Positions 1 to 9,231 of a stretch of 13,536 nucleotides of DNA are shown here, piece after piece. The stretch comes from JAHJDO01 sp030671985 [NCBI: bacterium]. GTDB taxonomy: Bacteria; JAHJDO01. The notes beneath the pieces were generated by a model, which did not search any database, was not told where the DNA came from, and saw only the letters and a program-made list of their open reading frames with translations. The stretch lies in contig DAOVHI010000024.1 of assembly GCA_030671985.1 (NCBI GenBank), forward strand, positions 1 to 13,536, read 5' to 3'. Positions within the stretch are counted from its first letter, which is position 1. Each line of letters starts with the position of its first letter. The translations under genes and the position numbers were made by a program.

Positions 1-1981
<1,981 letters not shown>

Positions 1982-1985
<4 letters not shown>

Positions 1986-2710
1986 AGAAAATAAAAGAAG
2001 TTGTCAAGAAATTTATTCCTAAGAAATATCGCAAATCTGTAATAAAATGGGGAAATTTAATTTTCGATGGATACGCAACAAAATCATATTCTCAAAAAGG
2101 CGAGGATATGATCTTGAGGGGTATGTTTGGAGAAATGGATAGAACAATCGGTTTTTATGTGGATGTTGGAGCTTATCATCCCATGCGCTTCTCAAACACT
2201 TATTATTTCTACAAAAGAGGATGGAGAGGTATAAATATTGATACAATGCCAGGGAGCATGAAACTCTTTAAAAAAATAAGGACAAGAGATATAAATTTAG
2301 AAACTGCGATTTCTGATAAAAAGCAGATACTAACTTACTACCTATTTAGTGAACCTGCTCTAAATACCTTTTCAAAAGAATTAGCCGTGCAGAGGGGTGA
2401 GAAGGAAGGGTGCAAAATTATTGATGAGATAAAAATAGAAACTTCAACACTTGTGGGAATCTTAGATATCTACTTGCCTAAAGATACTGAAATTGACTTT
2501 TTATCAGTAGATGTAGAAGGTTTAGATTTACAGGTTCTGAAGTCAAACGATTGGGACAAATATAGCCCTTCATACATTTTAGCAGAGTGCTTGGTGGACT
2601 CATTCTCCTTAGAGCAAGTTATCGATAATGAACTTACTCAATATTTAAGATCTAAAGGTTATGAATTGTTTGCAAAAACCCTTAACACTCTTTTCTTTAA
2701 GAGGCTCTAA
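1982..2710 (+). CDS. FkbM family SAM-dependent methyltransferase
   Basis: Predicted O-methyltransferase of the FkbM family (Methyltransf_21), 242 residues. Such enzymes are common in polysaccharide clusters, where they methylate sugar hydroxyls. Visible landmarks are SYSQKGED (35-42), the family's entry motif; FYVDVGAYHP (58-67), the SAM-binding loop; NIDTMP (85-90) at the end of the second strand; and IDFLSVDVEGLD (171-182), the hallmark FkbM segment. The start overlaps the flippase stop as ATGA, implying translational coupling. The first 30 residues are basic and may contact membrane or substrate. The acceptor sugar cannot be told from sequence; a role in capping or decorating the glycan is inferred from context only. 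Confidence 0.88.
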
Positions 2711-2721
2711 CTCTTATCGAT

Positions 2722-2728
2722 AGGGAGG
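2722..2728 (+). promoter_or_regulatory. Shine-Dalgarno site of the GT-methyltransferase fusion gene
   Basis: AGGGAGG lies nine bases before the ATG at 2738. It is the clearest ribosome binding site in the glycan cluster and supports that ATG over the downstream Met codons at residues 13 and 16. It sits in one of the few true gaps (27 bases) of the cluster, so translation appears to restart independently here instead of by coupling. Confidence 0.7.
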
Positions 2729-2737
2729 ATTACTGTT

Positions 2738-4333
2738 ATGAATTACTATCAGGATTTATTAGAAATATATAAAATGATACCAATGGCATTGTTCGCATAT
2801 AACCGTTCGGAAAATCTACAAAGAACATTAGACTGCTTAAAAAGCAACAAAATCAATCTTTTGTATATTTTTTCTGATGGGCCCAAAAATGAAATTGATG
2901 AAGAAAAAATAAAAGAAGTTCGAAAAATGCTTGATAAAATTGATTGGGTTAAAACGGAGAAATTTTACCAAGAAAAGAATATCGGATTAAGTGAGTCAGT
3001 AATCTTTGGAGTTAATAAGGTATTTGAAAAACACGATGCAATTATATGCGTAGAAGATGATATCTGTGTTGCAAATGGATTTTACGAATATATGAAAGCG
3101 TGTTTAGGAAAATATCGGGACAATCCAAAAATAGCCGGTGTCACTGGTTTGAGATATCCAATTAAAGAAAAAAGTTTTGCAAATTGCGATTACGATATAT
3201 TCTTTTATCCGCGTTTTTCTTCATGGGGATGGGGGACATGGAAAAAAGTCTGGCAAGAATACACTTTTAACACAGACATATTGGTTAGAAAAATAGAGAA
3301 GGTTAAATGCAAAATTATTGAATCTGGAGCGGATATGATGTTAATGTATAATTCTCTGAGAACGGATAAGTTAGCGGATTCTTGGGCAGTTCCTTGCGGC
3401 CTAAACATGATAATTAATAATCAATATTTTGTATATCCAACCAGAAATATGATCGAAAATACTGGAATGACAGAGGGTACTCATGTGCGCTCAGAAAAAC
3501 CAGCATACGAATTAAAATGGTCCGAACCTATTGGCCTCAATAAGATAAGATTTCCAGAGCAAGTCATTTTAAATGAGAAAATAAAAAAAGGCATGAATGA
3601 TTTTTTTGCTAATAATAAGAGTCTGACTAAATTCAAAAGCCACCTAAAATTTTTACTTAACAAGTTTCGTAAGGTCAAACAGAAAATATTCCGCAGCAAA
3701 CCGGATCCATCAAAATATTCTACTTGTGATAATTCCCAAAAAGTGCCCTGCCAGATGGCAGCCTATAATTTAGCTTTGGATAACTATTTAAAAAAAGAGG
3801 AGAGTTGCTTAGATGTGGGATTCGGTCAAGGATATGGACTAAAAATTTTATCCCAAAAAACCAAAAAGTTGACTGGGATAGAGGTTGATAAGAGAGCAGT
3901 AAAAAGAGCGCTCAAAATATTCAAACCACAAAATATTGATATTTTACGTTATGACGGATATAACATCCCATTTAGGGATAACACATTTGATTTAGTAACC
4001 TGTATAGATGTAATTGAACATGTAGAAGATTATGACAAACTGCTTAAAGAAATGCTTCGTGTATCCAAAAAGGGAGTTTTTCTCAGCACACCCAACAGGC
4101 GGTCAGAATATACAAATCCCGACGGTACACCAAAAAACTATTGGCACCTCAGAGAGTGGTCATTTGAAGAATTTGATCACATTCTTAAAACGCATGTGCA
4201 AAATGTTGATTGGAATTTTATCGACTGGTCTTTTGAAGACCCCTTCAAATTTAATACTAAAATATCGAAAGATACATTATCTTTAGTTCCGTTTATTTGT
4301 AAGTGTAATATTGTTTTAAAAAATGATATCTGA
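2738..4333 (+). CDS. Bifunctional glycosyltransferase (GT-A fold) fused to a class I SAM methyltransferase
   Basis: A 531-residue protein with two recognisable halves. Residues about 13-290 resemble GT2-like/GNT-I-like glycosyltransferases: MIPMALFAYNRSENLQRTL (13-31), SDGPK (46-50), CVEDDI (104-109) with the acidic DXD-like metal/nucleotide-sugar motif, and the aromatic segment SSWGWGTWKKVW (161-172). Residues about 291-325 form a basic linker. Residues about 326-531 form a methyltransferase: LDVGFGQGYG (358-367) binds SAM, GIEVD (380-384) carries the acidic ribose-binding residue, and FDLVTCIDVIEHV (417-429) followed by LRVSKKGVFLSTPN (440-453) are the later family motifs. The two activities probably act in sequence, adding a sugar and then methylating it or the chain end; that order is inference. 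A strong Shine-Dalgarno site at 2722-2728 supports this start. The donor, acceptor and methylated position are unknown. Confidence 0.87.
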   Translation: MNYYQDLLEIYKMIPMALFAYNRSENLQRTLDCLKSNKINLLYIFSDGPKNEIDEEKIKEVRKMLDKIDWVKTEKFYQEKNIGLSESVIFGVNKVFEKHDAIICVEDDICVANGFYEYMKACLGKYRDNPKIAGVTGLRYPIKEKSFANCDYDIFFYPRFSSWGWGTWKKVWQEYTFNTDILVRKIEKVKCKIIESGADMMLMYNSLRTDKLADSWAVPCGLNMIINNQYFVYPTRNMIENTGMTEGTHVRSEKPAYELKWSEPIGLNKIRFPEQVILNEKIKKGMNDFFANNKSLTKFKSHLKFLLNKFRKVKQKIFRSKPDPSKYSTCDNSQKVPCQMAAYNLALDNYLKKEESCLDVGFGQGYGLKILSQKTKKLTGIEVDKRAVKRALKIFKPQNIDILRYDGYNIPFRDNTFDLVTCIDVIEHVEDYDKLLKEMLRVSKKGVFLSTPNRRSEYTNPDGTPKNYWHLREWSFEEFDHILKTHVQNVDWNFIDWSFEDPFKFNTKISKDTLSLVPFICKCNIVLKNDI

Positions 4334-4342
4334 AAAGTGAAA

Positions 4343-5068
4343 ATGAAGAAAGACATCGTTATTACTAAAGCAATAGAGGATAGATGGCGAGAAGCGCAAC
4401 AATTTGAAAAAGGTTTTGCAAAATCAACAATAAGTAGTGGAGATGACTGGAATAGATGGTGGAAAGACAAATTTGATGATTATAATATATTACGCTGGCG
4501 AACATTTCCTAACGTTTTAGAGACTGGTTGTGGCCCACACACTAATGTTAGATTTATTTTACCTATTATTCATTTCAAAAATTTGTATTTAGAAGATCCA
4601 CTTATTGAATTATATATAAAAACATACGAAAAGCGATTTCTAAGATTTTTTAAAAAGGAGCATGAGACGAATGTATCGAAATTAGTCCGGAGGTATAATG
4701 CGGTAGTAACGGAGAAGAAACTCGAAGATTTACCATTCCAGAGTGGAACAATAGATTTGCTAGTCTGCATCAATGTTCTGGATCATGTTTTCGATTTTCA
4801 TAGATGCATGGACCAAATGTGCAGGGTTTTAAAAAGAGGTGGAATCCTTATTATTGGTCAAGATTTAAGCAATGAGGAAGATAAGTCATTATGCCCTGAA
4901 TCATGGGATGATATCGGACATCCAATTAAACTTGATGAAAATACCATTTCTGATAAGCTCAGATTATTTAAGCCTTGGATGTTTAAAATTCTATCACGTG
5001 AGGAAGGACGTAACCCAACTTCACATTATGGAACTTATTTGTTTATTGGGGAAAAGGCTGAAAAATGA
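4343..5068 (+). CDS. Class I SAM-dependent methyltransferase
   Basis: A 241-residue methyltransferase of the Methyltransf_11 type, probably modifying a sugar of the glycan or its lipid carrier. Visible signs, counted from this ATG: NVLETGCGPH (57-66) as the SAM-binding loop, YLEDP (82-86) at the second strand, and LPFQSGTIDLLVCINVLDHV (130-149) followed by CRVLKRGGILIIGQDL (160-175). The glycine-rich loop reads GCGPHTN instead of the commoner GCGxG, so it is slightly divergent. A Trp-rich N-terminal part (RWREA, DDWNRWWKDKF) precedes the fold. A GTG at 4337 in the same frame is an alternative start two codons earlier; neither has a good Shine-Dalgarno site and ATG was preferred. The stop overlaps the next gene's start (ATGA at 5065-5068). 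Confidence 0.82.
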   Translation: MKKDIVITKAIEDRWREAQQFEKGFAKSTISSGDDWNRWWKDKFDDYNILRWRTFPNVLETGCGPHTNVRFILPIIHFKNLYLEDPLIELYIKTYEKRFLRFFKKEHETNVSKLVRRYNAVVTEKKLEDLPFQSGTIDLLVCINVLDHVFDFHRCMDQMCRVLKRGGILIIGQDLSNEEDKSLCPESWDDIGHPIKLDENTISDKLRLFKPWMFKILSREEGRNPTSHYGTYLFIGEKAEK

Positions 5069-6264
5069 TAATGCAAGTATTTAAAAAAATTGAGAGAAAA
5101 ACATCTTTCCTTTCTAAGGCAATAATCTATCAAGCGCTTAATAGAGACATAAATTGTCTTTATAACTATAAAGGATACTTAAAAAATAGAGAAGGTAACA
5201 AATTTAAAAGAGCTTTAGTTTCATATCGTGTTAGACCTTTATTACAGCCCCCCCCCCAAATAAGATTCAGTAATGATGGAATTGCGTTAGCTATTCCCAG
5301 AGCATTAAATGAACTTGGATATAGCGTTGATGTAGTTAACTGGGATGATTTGAATTTTGTTCCTGAAAAAAAATACGATCTGTTTATTGGTCATGGTGGG
5401 AAAAATTTTAAAAGTATTTATAAGCACTTGAATAAAGAAGCAATAGTTATATATTTCTCTACTGGAAGCTATTGGGAATTTCATAATACTCAAGAAGAAA
5501 AGCGATTTAATGATTTAAAACTCAGACGAGGAGTAATTTTGCCGTATGATCGATACATAAATAAATCAGAAGAATTTGCTAACTCTGTAGCTGATGGGAT
5601 AATCTGCTTGGGGAATCGTCATGTTGCCAAAACATATTCAAAATTTCCATTAGTTCTTAGTATAAACAATGCATCATATTACGATGATCATTATGAAAAA
5701 GCTGCAAAGGATTTTGCGAAAAATAGGAAAAATTTTCTCTTTTTTAGTGGAGGTGGAAATGTCCACAAAGGTCTTGATCTTTTATTAGAAGTGTTTTCAG
5801 GATTTGATAAAAATTTATATATATGCACTCACTTGGATTCAGAATTTAAAAAATTTTACAAGCGTGAACTTAGAGATTATCCAAACATTCTATACGTCGG
5901 TTTTATTAAAATGCGCTCCAAAAAATTTTACGATTTAATGGACAAATGTAACTATGTCATTTTTCCATCGTGTAGCGAAGGAAGTCCCGGCTCAGTAATT
6001 AATTGCTTGCAATATGGGCTGATCCCGATTGTCAGTAAAGAATCAAATCTTGATGTACATAATTACGGGATTTTACTTGAGACGTGTTCTATAGAAAATA
6101 TTACCAGAGTTATAAATAACGTATCTAACAAACCGATTGATTGGATAAAAGAAAAATCACTATTGGCAAGGAAAGCGGCCATCACAAATTATTCTGAAGA
6201 AACTTTCTTAAACAATTTGAAAAACCATATTAAGTATATCATCGAAAAAACAAGTGCTAAATAA
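5065..6264 (+). CDS. GT-B glycosyltransferase (GT4-like) with an in-frame C10 tract
   Basis: A 399-residue predicted cytoplasmic glycosyltransferase that would add a sugar to the lipid-linked oligosaccharide. The C-terminal domain is recognisable: FFSGGGNVHKGLDLLLEVF (226-244) as the nucleotide-binding entry, YVGFI (277-281), and PSCSEGSPGSVINCLQYG (301-318) then PIVSKES (321-327), the donor-binding stretch. In the E-x7-E pattern, Glu305 is kept but the second position (313) is Asn. The N-terminal acceptor domain (about 46-200) includes SYRVRPLLQPPPQIRFSNDG (53-72). The three consecutive prolines are encoded within an uninterrupted run of ten C; a change in its length would truncate the protein to about 65-70 residues. 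The start lies inside the upstream stop (ATGA), suggesting coupling. Donor and acceptor sugars are unknown. Confidence 0.85.
   Translation: MIMQVFKKIERKTSFLSKAIIYQALNRDINCLYNYKGYLKNREGNKFKRALVSYRVRPLLQPPPQIRFSNDGIALAIPRALNELGYSVDVVNWDDLNFVPEKKYDLFIGHGGKNFKSIYKHLNKEAIVIYFSTGSYWEFHNTQEEKRFNDLKLRRGVILPYDRYINKSEEFANSVADGIICLGNRHVAKTYSKFPLVLSINNASYYDDHYEKAAKDFAKNRKNFLFFSGGGNVHKGLDLLLEVFSGFDKNLYICTHLDSEFKKFYKRELRDYPNILYVGFIKMRSKKFYDLMDKCNYVIFPSCSEGSPGSVINCLQYGLIPIVSKESNLDVHNYGILLETCSIENITRVINNVSNKPIDWIKEKSLLARKAAITNYSEETFLNNLKNHIKYIIEKTSAK
5248..5257 (+). repeat. Homopolymeric C10 tract, candidate phase-variation switch
   Basis: Ten consecutive C within codons 62-65 of the glycosyltransferase gene. 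The gene is in frame at ten. At nine C the reading becomes CCC-AAA-TAA and stops; at eleven it reaches TAA after CCA-AAT-AAG-ATT-CAG. Both shifted frames therefore end within a few codons. This is the arrangement of contingency loci in Campylobacter, Helicobacter and Neisseria glycan genes. Whether it actually varies in this organism is not shown by one sequence. Confidence 0.65.
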
Positions 6265-6271
6265 ATATCTT

Positions 6272-6276
6272 GGAAG
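6272..6276 (+). promoter_or_regulatory. Ribosome binding site deciding the start at 6285
   Basis: GGAAG lies eight bases upstream of the ATG at 6285. It favours that ATG over the TTG at 6270, which would place the site inside the coding region and has no upstream Shine-Dalgarno match. The match is modest. Confidence 0.5.
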
Positions 6277-6284
6277 AAAATATT

Positions 6285-7334
6285 ATGCAAACTAAAAAAG
6301 CAGCGTTTATTGATCACTCTTTTCATAAGAAAACTCTATGTACTGTTTTTCTGAAAGAATTACTGTCAACAGAATATGAACTTGTAGAATTATGGGACGA
6401 ATCATGGAAAGCAGGGAGTAGAGTAAGTGTAGAATATCTTAATAGAGAAAATTATGACACAATTTTCTTTATTCAAAATATCTTTCATCCTAAAGAACTT
6501 AAAAAATTAAATTGCAAAAACATAGTGTGGTTTCCTATGTACGACCAAGAAGAATATAGGCATTATTCTTCCTATGTTCCTTATTTGGGTCTCAATATGA
6601 AAACATTTTCTTTTTCTGAAAAATTATATGACAAACTAAAGAAAGTTGATATGGATTGTTATTATTACAAATATCACTTAAAGTCAGTCGCTCAGGTTTT
6701 ACCTAATGACGAAGCAAAAAAGGTCTTTTTCTGGATGCGTACTTCGGATGTTACGTGGGACATCGTAAAAAAATTATTGGGGGAAAATTATGAGGGAGAA
6801 ATAATCATAAAAACTACTTCTGACCCTGATTGCAAAATTGACCTTCCTTCAAAAGAAGATATAGGCAGATATAATATCAAAATAGTCAATAATTGGCTTG
6901 ATAAGGAAGAATACGACAAATTATTGTCTTCCTGTAATGTCTTTATAGCTCCAAGGCAGTTTGAAGGGATAGGAATGAGCTTTATTGAAGCATTATCCCG
7001 AGGAATCTGTGTAATTGCTCCTAATAACTCTACAATGAACGAATATATTATTCATGGAAGAAATGGGTTGTTATATGATCTAAAAAATCCGGAGGAATTA
7101 AATCTAGATAATCTTGCTGAAATACGCAAAAATACAGCAAAAACAGCAAAAGAGGATTACGAATTATGGGAAAAGGCAAAACGTCAAGTTCTTATTGATT
7201 TGGCAAAGGCGAATAAAAAATGCAAATTAATAAAATTATTATATTTTCAATTAATTCATATTTTTTTGATACCCTATGTGATTTGGGAAAAATTAATAAG
7301 AAAAATATTAAAATTTTGGCAACAGAAAGGATAA
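6285..7334 (+). CDS. GT-B glycosyltransferase (GT4-like) with C-terminal membrane-associating tail
   Basis: A 349-residue glycosyltransferase, probably acting at the cytoplasmic face of the inner membrane. The donor-binding part is clear: CNVFIAPRQFEGIGMSFIEA (217-236) has an intact E-x7-E pair (Glu227 and Glu235), followed by LSRGICVIAPNNSTMNEYI (237-255) and HGRNGLLYD (257-265). The N-terminal domain (about 1-135) is less conserved and rich in Tyr, Phe and Trp. Residues about 315-345 alternate hydrophobic and basic residues (LIKLLYFQLIHIFLIPYVIW) and look like a membrane-peripheral helix. The ATG was chosen over the in-frame TTG at 6270. The gene is followed after 4 bases by the next glycosyltransferase. 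Substrates are unknown. Confidence 0.84.
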   Translation: MQTKKAAFIDHSFHKKTLCTVFLKELLSTEYELVELWDESWKAGSRVSVEYLNRENYDTIFFIQNIFHPKELKKLNCKNIVWFPMYDQEEYRHYSSYVPYLGLNMKTFSFSEKLYDKLKKVDMDCYYYKYHLKSVAQVLPNDEAKKVFFWMRTSDVTWDIVKKLLGENYEGEIIIKTTSDPDCKIDLPSKEDIGRYNIKIVNNWLDKEEYDKLLSSCNVFIAPRQFEGIGMSFIEALSRGICVIAPNNSTMNEYIIHGRNGLLYDLKNPEELNLDNLAEIRKNTAKTAKEDYELWEKAKRQVLIDLAKANKKCKLIKLLYFQLIHIFLIPYVIWEKLIRKILKFWQQKG

Positions 7335-7338
7335 GTAA

Positions 7339-8424
7339 ATGAAAGTTCTCTTTTTGGTTGATGGGAAAGTCGGCGACAAGGGTGGAGGGGGTGCTTTTTT
7401 TCGTATATATCAGAATATTCCTATGTTAAGAAAACTAGGATTAGAAGTTGAAGTTTCCCCATCCCAACCTTCTAAGTATTACTTCCCTGAATGGATACCG
7501 CGAAACAAATTATGGGGTCGTTTTATCCTGTGTTTTTATATGTTTGCTAAGGTAGCTAATAGGTTTTGGGCGTGCCTGAGAAGCTTAAAATATGATTTGG
7601 TTTTTCTATACAGAGATCTTCTAGTTGGCGGCAATCTGCCTTTTTTGGAATTTTTTCTTAAGAAGGTGCTCAGAAAAAAGATAGTATTTGATTTTGACGA
7701 CGCTGTCTTTACGCTCTCGAAATCGTATTGCAGAAAATTTCGCCGAATTGTTGCGATGAGTGATGGAATAATCGTGGGGAATAATTACTTGAAGGAATAT
7801 GCCTCAAAATATAACCGACGCGTAATCGTTATACCAGGTACTGTAGACACAAGTCGTTATCTTCTCATGAAGAATATCAAAAGAAAAGAAATAATAATTG
7901 GCTGGATTGGACTCTACAGTAATTTTCCCTATTTGGAAGTTATGACAGATGTTTTGCATAATTTATGTGAAAAATACCCGTCTCTGTATATAAAAGTAGT
8001 TAGCTGCAACTTTCATCGTCTCTCTTTACCTGGAGTAAGGACAATATTTAAAGAGTGGTCTTTCGCTGAAGAAACAAAAGATGTCCAAACTTTTGATATT
8101 GGAATCATGCCTCTTCCGAATAATGAATGGACTCAAGGAAAGTGCGGTGGAAAACTACTGGTTTATCTAGCGTGTGGATTGGCAACAATATCATCACGTG
8201 TTTGTTCAAGTACTGAGATTGTTCAGGATGGGATAAATGGTTTTTTGGCTTCCACTAAAGCTGAGTGGGAAGAAAAACTTTCTCATCTTATTGAGAATAA
8301 AAGTTTAAGAGAATCATTTGGACAGACTGGCAGGGAAACAGTAAAAGAACGGTATTCTGTTGAAGCTAATGCCCCAAAAATGAAAAAGTTTTTACAAGAA
8401 ATTTACAGAAAATCTGCAGATTGA
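7339..8424 (+). CDS. Glycosyltransferase family 4-like protein
   Basis: A 361-residue GT-B glycosyltransferase. The N-terminus MKVLFLVDGKVGDKGGGGAF (1-20) is the first strand and glycine-rich acceptor-side loop. FDFDDAVF (117-124) is typical of a GT4 subgroup common in polysaccharide clusters. IIIGWIGLYSNFPYL (185-199) opens the donor domain, and DIGIMPLPNNEWTQGKCGGK (253-272) with LLVYLACGLATISS (273-286) is the subgroup's form of the donor-binding motif, in place of the classical E-x7-E. It ends with DGINGFLA (297-304) and a normal C-terminal helix containing RERYS-like ERYS. An AAAGGA-type ribosome site lies about seven bases before the ATG. A stretch around 60-80 is hydrophobic and may dock on the membrane. 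The sugar added is not deducible. Confidence 0.85.
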   Translation: MKVLFLVDGKVGDKGGGGAFFRIYQNIPMLRKLGLEVEVSPSQPSKYYFPEWIPRNKLWGRFILCFYMFAKVANRFWACLRSLKYDLVFLYRDLLVGGNLPFLEFFLKKVLRKKIVFDFDDAVFTLSKSYCRKFRRIVAMSDGIIVGNNYLKEYASKYNRRVIVIPGTVDTSRYLLMKNIKRKEIIIGWIGLYSNFPYLEVMTDVLHNLCEKYPSLYIKVVSCNFHRLSLPGVRTIFKEWSFAEETKDVQTFDIGIMPLPNNEWTQGKCGGKLLVYLACGLATISSRVCSSTEIVQDGINGFLASTKAEWEEKLSHLIENKSLRESFGQTGRETVKERYSVEANAPKMKKFLQEIYRKSAD

Positions 8425-8443
8425 TAGCTATAGAATAAATACT

Positions 8444-9217
8444 ATGAATTTTAGGGAACATATCACTTTTTCGTTTGGAGAGAACTGGTTGAAGTATATT
8501 AAGACTTTTGATGAAAAAAACTTCAAAGAAGCAAGACTCTCTTTGCAGGAGTTGTTGGAACTAAAAAGTTTAAAAGGGAAATCTTTCATAGATATTGGGT
8601 GTGGAAGCGGGATTTTTTCTCTGGCTGCCATAGATATGAATGCGCAGAAAGTAATAAGTTTAGATAGTGATTCCAAGAGCGTTGAAGCCGGCAACATAAT
8701 TAAGCGTAGAAATAACGCAAAACAATGGTCAATACTGGAAGGGTCAATATTAAACAAGGATTTTCTCAATAACCTTGAAATCGCGGACATTATTTATGCG
8801 TGGGGTGTACTTCATCACACTGGCGACATGTGGAAAGCTATAGACAATAGCGCTAAATTAGTAAAAAAGGAAGGTTTATTTGCCTTGGCAATTTATAATC
8901 GCTGCTGGACATCAGGGTTTTGGCTTAAATTTAAGAAACTTTACAATAACAGAGGAAGGATTATTAAAAAGATAATGGTATTTTCTATTTTTCTTCCGCG
9001 AGTTTTTGCAAGATTGATGAAATTAAAACATCCTTTTCAAGAAAAGCGAGGCATGTCAATTTACTATGATGCAGTTGATTGGGCTGGTGGATTCCCATAT
9101 GAATATGCAAAGTTTGATGAGATTGTTTCTTTCTTGAAAAAGAGAAATTTTATTCTAATTAATGGCGTTAGAACAAAGTCTATCGGGTGTAATCAATTCG
9201 TGTTTAAAAAAACATAA
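8444..9217 (+). CDS. Class I SAM-dependent methyltransferase
   Basis: A 257-residue methyltransferase. The fold signs are strong: KSFIDIGCGSGIFSL (46-60) binds SAM, ISLDSD (71-76) holds the acidic ribose contact, and IIYAWGVLHHTGDMWKAI (116-133) is the post-motif region with the His pair typical of Methyltransf_11/23 members. The later segment RGMSIYYDAVDWAGGFPYEY (202-221) recurs in methyltransferases of bacterial glycan clusters. Residues about 170-192 are hydrophobic and basic, suggesting membrane proximity. It starts 19 bases after the preceding glycosyltransferase with no strong Shine-Dalgarno site. The third position on a sugar, a lipid carrier or another acceptor could be methylated; the sequence does not say which. 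Confidence 0.85.
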   Translation: MNFREHITFSFGENWLKYIKTFDEKNFKEARLSLQELLELKSLKGKSFIDIGCGSGIFSLAAIDMNAQKVISLDSDSKSVEAGNIIKRRNNAKQWSILEGSILNKDFLNNLEIADIIYAWGVLHHTGDMWKAIDNSAKLVKKEGLFALAIYNRCWTSGFWLKFKKLYNNRGRIIKKIMVFSIFLPRVFARLMKLKHPFQEKRGMSIYYDAVDWAGGFPYEYAKFDEIVSFLKKRNFILINGVRTKSIGCNQFVFKKT

Positions 9218-9231
9218 GAAAATTAAATAAA

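Noticed and set aside
4228-4242. Inverted repeat GGTCTT-TTG-AAGACC
   Set aside because: It is short, lies within a conserved coding region and has no T-tract; it is expected by chance at this length.
6270-6284. TTG start for the glycosyltransferase at 6285
   Set aside because: No ribosome site precedes it, whereas GGAAG is placed correctly for the ATG at 6285.
7381-7401. G5 and T7 runs near the start of the glycosyltransferase at 7339 as a second slippage site
   Set aside because: Runs this short are common in AT-rich genes and in glycine/phenylalanine codons; nothing sets them apart from similar T7 runs elsewhere in the window.
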